DNA from: Flavobacterium jumunjinense
GTDB taxonomy: Bacteria; Bacteroidota; Bacteroidia; Flavobacteriales; Flavobacteriaceae
Length of the DNA: 64,000 bases
Assembly (NCBI RefSeq): GCF_021650975.2
Contig: NZ_CP091285.1
Coordinates: 3,720,001-3,784,000, forward strand
Direction of reading: 5' to 3'
Every line of letters starts with the position of its first letter. Within the stretch, counting starts at the first letter, position 1. Under the pieces are notes generated by a model. That model saw nothing but the letters and a program-made list of their open reading frames with translations, searched no databases and was not told the origin of the DNA. Both the position numbers and the translations under genes were made by a program. Shown piece by piece: positions 35,399 to 43,953 of the stretch.

Positions 35399-35881
35399 TT
35401 AATGATCCTCATCAGAATTCAATTCCTCTATTGGTGAACTACTATCTCTAATTTCTGTATGACGAATTTCTCCACCTGTTGTGCCTGTTTGTTGTCCTAA
35501 AAATACTGCGATTAAAGCAACAATAAGTACAAGGTAAGAAACTAGATTTGCTTTGGCATGTTTCTTAAAATTCAAATAGAAGCCTACTAGCGAGAATGCT
35601 CCTAAAATATATAAAACTATTGCCAACTTTTCAGCCATTTCTTCATGTTCGTGAATAATTTTATGACCAACAGTTGGAAGATCTTCTACTATCTCTTCTG
35701 CTCCTTCACCTGTGTACATACTTGCTGCAGCAAACAGAGAGGTGATTACAAAAAGTATATAGGACACATTCTTTATTGTATCATTTTTTAAGACTATTCC
35801 TGTAATTAAAATTCCTAATCCAAAAATCACTCCGATAATTGGAAAATGGTTTACTACCATGTGTAAATGTGCGTCGTTCAT
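35399..35881 (-). CDS. Small four-helix membrane protein (DUF2231-like)
   Basis: A 160-residue protein with four hydrophobic helices (about 10-30, 37-55, 85-102, 110-130). It has HLHMVVNHFPIIG (5-17), TGEGAEE and HEHEEMAE, which place conserved His and acidic residues near the membrane face, suggesting metal or haem binding. It resembles DUF2231-type proteins found with cation-efflux genes. It is encoded 12 bp after the adaptor gene and just before the VIT1/CCC1 gene. The acidic His-ending tail (SDEDH) is exposed. Exact role unknown. Confidence 0.7.
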   Translation of the reverse strand: MNDAHLHMVVNHFPIIGVIFGLGILITGIVLKNDTIKNVSYILFVITSLFAAASMYTGEGAEEIVEDLPTVGHKIIHEHEEMAEKLAIVLYILGAFSLVGFYLNFKKHAKANLVSYLVLIVALIAVFLGQQTGTTGGEIRHTEIRDSSSPIEELNSDEDH

Positions 35882-35893
35882 AATTTTATTTGT

Positions 35894-37009
35894 TTAGTAT
35901 ATGTCAAAAACCCCTTTAGTTAAGATTTTAGATTCTTTAGTTATTCTTTTATTAACAATTATTTCTACTTCTGATATTGATTTTTCTCCAATTATAACAG
36001 CTACTTTTTCAAAAATATAATTCTCTTTAGTAGTAGATTTCAATAAAAGTACGTAATTTTTATCAACTTCTGTAATTAAAGCATCACTAGGAATTGCAAA
36101 ACCTTTTTTAGAATCTGTTAAAATAGTTGCTTCTACAAACATTCCAGTTAGCAATCTTTGTTTTATCGATTTATCTAAATGCCCGTGAATCATTATGGTT
36201 CTGTCATTTCCTTCAATAGATTTACCAACTAATACAACTTCTGCTTTAAAAACTTCTTTAGAAGCTTGAGGAACAGTAAAATCAATATTTTGTCCAATTT
36301 TGACAGCTAAAATATCTTTTTCAAAAACAGCTAATTCTATATGTAAATGTTCTGTATCAACAATCTCTAAAATGACATCTGAAGGAGACATGAACACCCC
36401 AACATTAGCATTCATAACTGTAATATCACCAGCAATAGGTGCAAAAAGTGTAATCGTTGATGTTAGATTTCCTTTTAAAACTTGAGCAAGAGAAATGTTT
36501 AATAATTCTAATTTCTTTTTTAAACTCTGATACATTGCGTTAGCTCTTTTGTACTCACTTTCAGCTTTTAGATAGTTTTTTTGAGAAGTAATTTTTTCAT
36601 CATACAAGGTTTTTTGTCTATCGTATTCTGATTTTAAATAACTAATTTGTTCAGCTACTTCTAAATAATCTTTCTGAATATCAATAAATTCAGTGTTCTC
36701 AAGCGTAACTAAAGCTTGCCCTTTTTTTACTTTATCACCAATTAACAAGTGCGTTGTTTTTACATAACCTCCAACGAATGATGTTATTTTCGCTCTGTTT
36801 TCTGGTGGAACATCGATTTTTCCTGTAGCTTTAATTCCTACATTAAAATCTTGCTCTTTTGGTGTTCCAATTTCTAATTTTAAAGATTGAAATTGTTCTT
36901 TAGTTACAGTGATTAAACCCTCATCTACGGTTTCAATAACTTCCTCAGTATTGTTTTTACAAGAAGTTAAAATCAAAGTTAAAGCTATAATATAAGTTAA
37001 TTTTCTCAT
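35894..37009 (-). CDS. RND efflux periplasmic adaptor (membrane-fusion) lipoprotein
   Basis: A 371-residue membrane-fusion protein that bridges the inner-membrane pump and outer-membrane channel. Lipobox LTSC with C17. The HlyD-like order is visible: beta-strand/lipoyl part (about 60-100, IDVPPENRAKITSFVGGYVKT), coiled-coil hairpin (about 115-170), second lipoyl half with TLFAPIAGDI, then beta-barrel. It belongs to the CusB/CzcB type given its partner, which starts two bases upstream (37011). No His-rich metal-binding N-terminus is seen. Confidence 0.92.
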   Translation of the reverse strand: MRKLTYIIALTLILTSCKNNTEEVIETVDEGLITVTKEQFQSLKLEIGTPKEQDFNVGIKATGKIDVPPENRAKITSFVGGYVKTTHLLIGDKVKKGQALVTLENTEFIDIQKDYLEVAEQISYLKSEYDRQKTLYDEKITSQKNYLKAESEYKRANAMYQSLKKKLELLNISLAQVLKGNLTSTITLFAPIAGDITVMNANVGVFMSPSDVILEIVDTEHLHIELAVFEKDILAVKIGQNIDFTVPQASKEVFKAEVVLVGKSIEGNDRTIMIHGHLDKSIKQRLLTGMFVEATILTDSKKGFAIPSDALITEVDKNYVLLLKSTTKENYIFEKVAVIIGEKSISEVEIIVNKRITKESKILTKGVFDIY

Positions 37010-37010
37010 C

Positions 37011-40000
37011 TTATTGTATTGTTATATATTGTAATTGCAATTGTGTTAAATTGTATTGTAATAAAGCATCCAAATAATCAATTTGGATTGATGTAGCATT
37101 ATCTAGACTTAAAATGTATTGAAAAAAGTCAATTTCTCCATGTTTATAACTCATGTTGGCTACTTTTAGAATTTCTTCTGAAAGCTTTTTACCATATTGA
37201 TCATAATAATTGATGCATTCTTTATACTGGTCTAACTCCTGGTTTTTTTGTTTTAAATGAGCTTCGATTTTCAGCATTTCACTTTCTTTTTGAGTTTCCC
37301 AACTTTGTAATTCTAATTTTGCTACTTTATTTTTTGAACTATTGTAGAATAACGGAATGCCAATTCCAACTTGAAAACCATATAATGAAGAAGATAATCC
37401 TGTGTTCTTTCCTTGAAAATATTGCAAATGAATATCAGGTAAAGCTTGTTGTTTTTGAAAACTAATTTGTTTTTTATAAATATCTGTAATATTCTGATAA
37501 TATGAATTATAAAGTTCTTTATTGTTAGTATAACTTAAACTATTTTTTTGTTCTAATTCAGTTGAACTTATACTGATTTTTTCCTCTGATTGAACCAAAA
37601 CTTGCAACATTTCATATAATCCAGTCTTTTCTTTTTCTAACTGAATTAATTGGGTATTTATTTGACGAAATTTAGCTTGAGCTGTGATTTTTTCTAGATA
37701 ATTACTTTCTCCTAATTCAAATCTTCTATCACTTGCTTTTGAGAAATTTTGATATAAACTATCTAAGTACTGATACAATTTTTGTTTGTGCTGCACATAA
37801 ACAATTTGGTTGTATTTTACAGAAATTTCATTGGCTAACTGATTTTTTTGAAGTGCTAATCTTGATTTTTCTTTTTCAAATTCAGCGGTCAAAACTTTTT
37901 TATGAGCACCATAAACGGTTGGAAAAGCAAATGTTTGTTGAATTCCAAACACTTTTAAAGGTTCGTTATTTATAGCTAAATTATTTTGGTCATAACTGTA
38001 ATAAACCATTGTTTTATCAAAAGAATAGGCTGACTTAATAGAAATTTCAGCTTTATCTACTTGCAATTGTAAAGCTTTAATGTTTTTATTGTTTGCAATA
38101 CCTTTTGCAATTAAACTATCTAGTTCAGCAGTATTATTCTGTGCAAATCCAAAACTTGTAAAAAAGAAAAAAGCAATAATATAAGTTCCTGTATGGTGTT
38201 TTTTAAATTTTGGTTTTTTAAATTCTTTGGTATCTAAAATTTTATAAAGAATTGGTAAAACTAACATCGTTAATAATGTTGCTGTGAATAATCCACCAAT
38301 TACAACGGTTGCTAATGGTCTTTGCACTTCTGCTCCAGCTGAAGAAGAAATTGCCATTGGTAAGAACCCTAATGCAGCTGCACTTGCTGTTAGTAAAACA
38401 GGTCTTAATCTATCAGTTGTTCCTTTCAAAATTAATTCGTTGATATCTTTCATACCTTGGTGTTTTAGTTCTTTAAAATGTTCGATTAATACAATTCCAT
38501 TTAAAACGGCTATTCCGAAAAGAGCAATAAATCCTACACCAGCTGAAATACTGAATGGTAAATCACGAATCCATAAGAATAAAATTCCTCCAACAGCAGA
38601 TAATGGAATCGCTGAATACACCATCAACGCTTCTTTAATTGATCCAAAAGCAAAGTATAATAAGATAAAAATCAAAGCTAAAGCAATAGGAACAGCAATC
38701 ATTAATCGGTCTTTTGCACTTTGTAAGTTTTCAAATTGTCCACCATAAGTTACTCTATAACCTGTTGGTAATTTAATTTTTGTATTCACAATTTTCTGAA
38801 TATCATCTACAACACTTTGTAAATCTCTATTTCTAACGTTAATTCCAACTACAATTCTTCTGTTAGTATTATCTCTTGAAATTTTTGCTGGTCCAGTTGT
38901 GTATTCAATTGTAGCTAATTCTTGCATTGGAATTTGATTTCCATTTGGAGTAGAAACATATAAATTTTGAATATCTTGAATATCAGTACGATTGCTTTTG
39001 TCCGAACGAATGACCATATCGAAACGTTTTTCACCTTCAAATACAGTTCCCACTATTTTTCCTGAGAAAGCTAGTGATAAAACATCATTTAAATCGGCAA
39101 TGTTCATTCCGTATTGGGCTATTTTTGAGCGGTTGTATTTGACAGCCATTTGAGGTAAACCTTCTGTTTTTTCGATTATAATATCTGAAGCTCCTTCTAC
39201 ATTTTTAATCGCTTTGGCAATTTCATCCGCTTTTCGAGCTAAAATATCTAAATCGTCTCCAAAAACTTTTACAGCAACATCTGAACGTGTTCCTGAAATT
39301 AATTCGTTAAAACGCATCTCAATAGGTTGTGTGAATTCGATTTCCATGTTTGGAATCTTTTTTTCTATCGCTTCTTTAATTTTATCCGCTAATCCATCTT
39401 TGGTATCCGCTGAAACCCATTCTGATTTTGGGTTTAATTTGACAATTACGTCACTTTCTTCCATACTCATTGGATCGGTTGGCACTTCAGCTGCTCCTAT
39501 CCTACTAACTACTTGTTCTACTTCGGGAAAGTTTTTCAGAATAATTTGTTCGATTTTTGTAGTAGTTTCAATAGTCTTAGTTAGAGACGTTCCTGTTTTT
39601 AAAACGGGTTGAATTACAAAATCTCCTTCATCTAAAGTTGGAATAAATTCTCCACCCATGGTTGTAAATAAAAGTACTGCCATGACCAAAAGTCCTAATG
39701 CTCCGTACAAAACTTTTTTAGTGTTATTTAAAGCCCAATTTATGGAAGGTAAATACCAAGAATTCAATTTGTTAATCAATCTATTGGAAAGTGAGTTTGG
39801 GTTCTCTTCTTTTGGTTTTAAAAATAAAGATGAAATTACTGGAACATAAGTAAAACAGAATAACATAGCTCCAACTAAAGCAAAACTAAACGTCATTGCC
39901 ATAGGTTTAAACATTTTTCCTTCCACTCCAGAAAGTGATAAAATAGGAATGAATACAATTAAGATGATTAGTTGACCAAAAACTGCTGAATTCATCATTT

Positions 40001-41342
40001 TTGAAGCACTTTTATAAGTGATTTCATCAATTTGAATTTGTCTGTCTTCTTTTGACAATCCAACTAAATGCTTGGATTTATGAGCAATTTGGAAGGCAAT
40101 AAACTCGACTATAATGACGGCTCCATCGATTATTATTCCAAAATCAATAGCCCCTAAACTCATTAAATTGGCATCAATTCCGAAAATATTCATAAAGGAA
40201 ATGGCAAATAATAAACATAAGGGAATCACAGAAGCTACTACTAAACCTGAACGCCAATTTCCTAATAATAAAACCACTACAAAAATTACAATCAAACAAC
40301 CTAAAATAAGGTTCTCTGCTACCGTAAAAGTGGTTTTTCCTACTAGTTCACTTCGTTCTAAAAATCCGTTTATGTAAACTCCTTTTGGTAATGTTTTTTC
40401 TATTTCTAAAACTCTTGCTTTAACATCATCAATGACTTGTTTGGAGTTTCCTCCTTTTAGCATCATGACTTGCCCTAAAACTTTTTCACCTTCACCGTTT
40501 CCTGTTATAGCTCCAAAACGATTGGCTGCACCATATTTTACATTAGCGACATTTTTAACTAAAATTGGATTTCCATTTGAAGTTTTAATCACAATGTTAT
40601 TAATGTCTTCAATGGATTTTACTTTTCCTTCTCCACGAATGAAATAACTTTGATTGGTTTTTTCGATGTAAGCACCACCTGCTATACTGTTGTTTTTTTC
40701 TAAAGCTGTTAAAACATCACTTATTGTAATGTTCATGGACTTTAAAGCAGATGGAACAACAGCTATTTCATATTGTTTTAAATAGCCCCCCCAAGTATTG
40801 ATTTCTACAACACCTTTTATTCCAGATAATTGACGTTTAACAACCCAATCTTGCAAGGTTCTTAAATCAGTAACAGAATATTCATCTTTATATTCGGGTT
40901 TTACCTCTAAAGTGTATTGATAAATTTCACCTAAACCTGTTGTGATTGGCCCCATTTGTGGAGTTCCAAAACCAGCAGGAATTTTTTCAGAAGCTGATTT
41001 TATTTTTTCAGCAATTAATTGTCTTGGTAAATACGTTCCTATTTCGTCATTAAAGACAATAGTTACAACGGATAATCCGAATTTTGAAATAGAGCGAATT
41101 TCTTCTACTCCTGGTAAGTTTGCCATTTCTAATTCAACAGGATACGTAATATATTGTTCTATATCTTGAGTTGAAAGATTTTGTGAAGTTGTGATAACTT
41201 GCACTTGGTTATTGGTTACATCTGGCACAGCACCAATAGAGATTTGGGTAAGCGAATACAATCCAAATCCAAGAATGCCTAATGTAAATAAAATAACAAT
41301 GAATTTATTTTTAAGACTGAAAGCAATTATTTTTTCTAACAT
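37011..41342 (-). CDS. CusA/CzcA-family heavy-metal RND pump fused to a TolC-like outer-membrane protein
   Basis: A 1443-residue protein. Residues 1-about 1045 are a complete heavy-metal RND pump: TM1 at 10-30, porter domains, the proton-relay segment GAIDFGIIIDGAVIIVEF near 400 and a second TM bundle ending near 1040. Residues about 1050-1068 form a hydrophobic, signal-peptide-like segment ending SFGFAQ. Residues 1069-1443 are a TolC/CusC-like helical outer-membrane factor, with coiled-coil repeats. The fusion is common in Bacteroidota. It probably exports Cu/Ag or Co/Zn/Cd; the metal cannot be told from sequence. The tail must be cleaved or cross the periplasm. Confidence 0.93.
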   Translation of the reverse strand: MLEKIIAFSLKNKFIVILFTLGILGFGLYSLTQISIGAVPDVTNNQVQVITTSQNLSTQDIEQYITYPVELEMANLPGVEEIRSISKFGLSVVTIVFNDEIGTYLPRQLIAEKIKSASEKIPAGFGTPQMGPITTGLGEIYQYTLEVKPEYKDEYSVTDLRTLQDWVVKRQLSGIKGVVEINTWGGYLKQYEIAVVPSALKSMNITISDVLTALEKNNSIAGGAYIEKTNQSYFIRGEGKVKSIEDINNIVIKTSNGNPILVKNVANVKYGAANRFGAITGNGEGEKVLGQVMMLKGGNSKQVIDDVKARVLEIEKTLPKGVYINGFLERSELVGKTTFTVAENLILGCLIVIFVVVLLLGNWRSGLVVASVIPLCLLFAISFMNIFGIDANLMSLGAIDFGIIIDGAVIIVEFIAFQIAHKSKHLVGLSKEDRQIQIDEITYKSASKMMNSAVFGQLIILIVFIPILSLSGVEGKMFKPMAMTFSFALVGAMLFCFTYVPVISSLFLKPKEENPNSLSNRLINKLNSWYLPSINWALNNTKKVLYGALGLLVMAVLLFTTMGGEFIPTLDEGDFVIQPVLKTGTSLTKTIETTTKIEQIILKNFPEVEQVVSRIGAAEVPTDPMSMEESDVIVKLNPKSEWVSADTKDGLADKIKEAIEKKIPNMEIEFTQPIEMRFNELISGTRSDVAVKVFGDDLDILARKADEIAKAIKNVEGASDIIIEKTEGLPQMAVKYNRSKIAQYGMNIADLNDVLSLAFSGKIVGTVFEGEKRFDMVIRSDKSNRTDIQDIQNLYVSTPNGNQIPMQELATIEYTTGPAKISRDNTNRRIVVGINVRNRDLQSVVDDIQKIVNTKIKLPTGYRVTYGGQFENLQSAKDRLMIAVPIALALIFILLYFAFGSIKEALMVYSAIPLSAVGGILFLWIRDLPFSISAGVGFIALFGIAVLNGIVLIEHFKELKHQGMKDINELILKGTTDRLRPVLLTASAAALGFLPMAISSSAGAEVQRPLATVVIGGLFTATLLTMLVLPILYKILDTKEFKKPKFKKHHTGTYIIAFFFFTSFGFAQNNTAELDSLIAKGIANNKNIKALQLQVDKAEISIKSAYSFDKTMVYYSYDQNNLAINNEPLKVFGIQQTFAFPTVYGAHKKVLTAEFEKEKSRLALQKNQLANEISVKYNQIVYVQHKQKLYQYLDSLYQNFSKASDRRFELGESNYLEKITAQAKFRQINTQLIQLEKEKTGLYEMLQVLVQSEEKISISSTELEQKNSLSYTNNKELYNSYYQNITDIYKKQISFQKQQALPDIHLQYFQGKNTGLSSSLYGFQVGIGIPLFYNSSKNKVAKLELQSWETQKESEMLKIEAHLKQKNQELDQYKECINYYDQYGKKLSEEILKVANMSYKHGEIDFFQYILSLDNATSIQIDYLDALLQYNLTQLQLQYITIQ

Positions 41343-41370
41343 TTTATTAAAATTGAAAAATTAATAAATA

Positions 41371-41397
41371 GTATTCATCTGTAAATAAGATGAATAC
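41371..41397. promoter_or_regulatory. Perfect inverted repeat upstream of the efflux pump gene
   Basis: GTATTCATCT (41371-41380) and AGATGAATAC (41388-41397) are perfect 10-nt inverted repeats with a 7-nt spacer, 28 bp before the pump start codon. No T run follows on the minus strand. It could be an operator for the nearby OmpR-type regulator or an RNA hairpin. Confidence 0.4.
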
Positions 41398-41441
41398 AAA
41401 ATAATTATAGAAATTAGTTTAAATTTCTATAGAGTATTATG

Positions 41442-41819
41442 TTAGCCTATTTTAGGAGGAAGCCAAATAGAAGCAAATAAATTTGACTTGAATGAATTTT
41501 TGTAAAAGAAGATTTTATTTACATCAAAAAAAATTATTTCCATTAAAAGCTGAAAACTTAAAATTGGAAATGTAAACAATGTATTAACTGAATTTTCAAA
41601 GGTTTTAAATGGTAAATCTTGATGTTCTTTTTTATTATTTTCAGTTTTTTTTAAATAATGATCTTTAATGAAGTCGGTGAAAGAAACAGATTGGTTTGCT
41701 ACTTTGCTTTTATGTTCATTATAATGGTCAATTAAGTTAGGAACTTTCAATAATTGCCCTATTGATGTGTTGGCACACATAAATACTATTATTAAAAAAA
41801 AGGCAACTGCTTTATTCAT
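41442..41819 (-). CDS. Small exported protein of metal-efflux loci, function unknown
   Basis: A 125-residue protein with a signal peptide or anchor (residues 1-22). The body contains His, Lys and Glu rich stretches (HYNEHKSKV, KKEHQDLPFKTFE) and the end reads SIWLPPKIG. Small proteins with a C-terminal IWxPPKI motif upstream of CusA-type genes occur in many Bacteroidota; I recognise the pattern but know no function. Periplasmic metal handling is a guess from the location between the sensor kinase and the pump. Confidence 0.7.
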   Translation of the reverse strand: MNKAVAFFLIIVFMCANTSIGQLLKVPNLIDHYNEHKSKVANQSVSFTDFIKDHYLKKTENNKKEHQDLPFKTFENSVNTLFTFPILSFQLLMEIIFFDVNKIFFYKNSFKSNLFASIWLPPKIG

Positions 41820-41889
41820 TTTGTAAAATTAGTAACTTAATTAATTCTATTACAAATTTACAGTTTAAAAATAGAATGAAACTTAAGTT

Positions 41890-43290
41890 CTACTTAGGAT
41901 TTCCTAAAGGGAAAATTAATTTTACTTCTGTTCCAATATTTAAAGTACTATTTAATATAATTTCAATTTTTAGTAAATCACATAATCTTTTCACAATGGA
42001 CAATCCTAAACCTGTTCCTTTTATTTCTGGATGATTAGAAACATCTGAACGATAAAAAGAGCCAAATATTTTATTCAAATCCTCGTTTGAAATACCCACA
42101 CCATTGTCTTTTATATAAAAATCAATAGCATTATTCTTGGTAACTAATGAAATAGAAACTTCTCCATTGCAATTTGTATACTTAATAGCGTTAGAAATTA
42201 AATTACTAATGATGATATATACTAAATAGTTATCTGACATCAAATAATAATCTTCACTAAAGTTAGTTTTGATACTAAGTTTTTTGCTTTCAATTTTATC
42301 AGAAAATCGAGTTAAACCATCTAAAATAATAGCGTTTAAATAAATAGATTCCTTTTTTATATTTTGTTTTTGATTTTCAAAACGAGCTAAAAGGAGCAAT
42401 TGATCGACCATATGATTCAAGCGATCAACTTCGGCAATACAAAAGCTTATTTTAGACTGATATTCTTCTTGTGTTCTTGGTTTGCGAATTAAAACCTCCA
42501 TTGTTCCTTTCATAACAGCTAAAGGTGTCCTTAATTCATGAGATGCATCAGAAGTAAATTGTTTTTCTCTTTCAATCGTATTTTCAATTCTATCCAACAG
42601 GTGATTAATATTTTCAGAAAGTATATACAATTCATCCTGATTATTTGGTAAAGGAATTCTGGTTTGCAGATTGTCCTTAGTAATCTTACTTGAAGTTTCT
42701 ATAATTGTTTGAACGGGTTTGATACTTCTTCCTGCAAAAAATCGAGCAATGAGAAACAATATAATTAAAATTATAGGAAAAGATATAAGTAAAGTATTTG
42801 TTAGAATAGCTACTATTTCAAAATCTTCTAAAGACATGGCAACCACAACATAGCCAACAATTTTTCCTTTATTTATAATTGTTGTTTGAATCTGTCGAAG
42901 TGGTACATCATTTAATGAAGCATTGACAAATTTGTTATTACAAGTATTTGGAAATAATTCAAGATTAGAATCATTAAGATTTGGTGATTTATCAATCAGT
43001 TGTTTATTATCGTCATAGAATTCTACAAAAACAGGATTTACTTTTATTGAATTATGTTCTCTAGCTCTCCATTGATCTACCTGAATTAAATAGGTATCAT
43101 TTTCATCTGTTGAAACATCATCTAAATGCTTATTTAATTCTTCTTGAATACCAGCATTAATATGTTGGTTCACACTAAATTTAACAATAAAATGGATGCA
43201 TACAAAAACAAGAGCAATAAGAATTGAACTACTAATAATATAATTAAATGCAATTCTATTTTTGAACGAAAATGAGAAAAAATTAGTCAT
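41890..43290 (-). CDS. HAMP-containing sensor histidine kinase
   Basis: A 466-residue membrane kinase. Two transmembrane helices (about 18-38 and 161-184) flank a periplasmic sensor of about 120 residues. HAMP domain (about 185-240), then H box SDASHELRTPLAVMKGTMEVL with H251, N box LISNAIKYT, and boxes DNGVGI and GTGLGLSIVKRL. The frame begins at a TTG two codons earlier; ATG 43290 overlaps the regulator stop by 8 bp. The layout matches CusS/CzcS-type metal sensors, fitting the adjacent efflux genes, but the sensor domain itself is not recognised. Confidence 0.92.
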   Translation of the reverse strand: MTNFFSFSFKNRIAFNYIISSSILIALVFVCIHFIVKFSVNQHINAGIQEELNKHLDDVSTDENDTYLIQVDQWRAREHNSIKVNPVFVEFYDDNKQLIDKSPNLNDSNLELFPNTCNNKFVNASLNDVPLRQIQTTIINKGKIVGYVVVAMSLEDFEIVAILTNTLLISFPIILIILFLIARFFAGRSIKPVQTIIETSSKITKDNLQTRIPLPNNQDELYILSENINHLLDRIENTIEREKQFTSDASHELRTPLAVMKGTMEVLIRKPRTQEEYQSKISFCIAEVDRLNHMVDQLLLLARFENQKQNIKKESIYLNAIILDGLTRFSDKIESKKLSIKTNFSEDYYLMSDNYLVYIIISNLISNAIKYTNCNGEVSISLVTKNNAIDFYIKDNGVGISNEDLNKIFGSFYRSDVSNHPEIKGTGLGLSIVKRLCDLLKIEIILNSTLNIGTEVKLIFPLGNPK

Positions 43291-43945
43291 TTGCAATATA
43301 GCCTACTCCTCTAATAGTTTTTATTAATTCTTGTTCTTTAGTTAAGTTTAATTTCTTTCGAATAGCATTAATAAATACGTCAATTACACCTGTATCATAT
43401 TCAAAATGAATGTCCCAAACGTCTTCAATAATTTTATTTCTAGTACAAACAGTACCTTTATTTTTAATTAAATATTGCAAAAGTTCAAACTCTCTTTGTG
43501 TTAATATAATTTCATTTTGATCAATAAACACCTGATAAGTACTAAGGTTTAAACTTATATTTCCTAATGTAAGAATGGTAGCTTCATTTTTTGTTCTAAA
43601 ATGTATCTTAATTCGTTCTAAAAGTTCCTCAAAACTAAATGGCTTTTTTATATAATCATTTGCACCTGCTTTTAAACCCTCAATAGTTTCTTGAAGAGTG
43701 TCTTTTGCAGTTAAGAATAATATTGGAATTGTTTTATTTTCTACTCGAATGGCTTTGCAAACGTCTAATCCGCTCATTTTTGGTATCATCCAATCTAAAA
43801 GAATTAAATCTACAGGTGTTTTCAATGCTTTTTCTAACCCTTCTTCTCCATTTGTCGCATAAGAAATCACGTAACCTTCTTCCTCTAAACCTTGTTTTAG
43901 AAAATTAATAATCCCTTTTTCATCTTCTATGATTAAAATATGCAT
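43283..43945 (-). CDS. OmpR-family response regulator of the metal/redox locus
   Basis: A 220-residue regulator with receiver domain (E7-D8, phospho-acceptor D51 in LLDWMIP, Lys in YIKKPF) and a winged-helix output domain ending TIRGVGYIA. It resembles CusR/CopR-type regulators. It starts only 8 bp downstream of the DUF3570 gene and overlaps the kinase gene, so DUF3570, regulator and kinase are likely one transcript. Probable targets are the efflux pump and the ApbE-containing genes (inference). Confidence 0.93.
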   Translation of the reverse strand: MHILIIEDEKGIINFLKQGLEEEGYVISYATNGEEGLEKALKTPVDLILLDWMIPKMSGLDVCKAIRVENKTIPILFLTAKDTLQETIEGLKAGANDYIKKPFSFEELLERIKIHFRTKNEATILTLGNISLNLSTYQVFIDQNEIILTQREFELLQYLIKNKGTVCTRNKIIEDVWDIHFEYDTGVIDVFINAIRKKLNLTKEQELIKTIRGVGYIAND

Positions 43946-43953
43946 TGCTATAT

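Noticed and set aside
38284..39612. Long open frames on the plus strand opposite the efflux pump gene
   Set aside because: They are antisense shadows of the pump coding region; composition and lack of a promoter or homology-like motifs argue against real genes.
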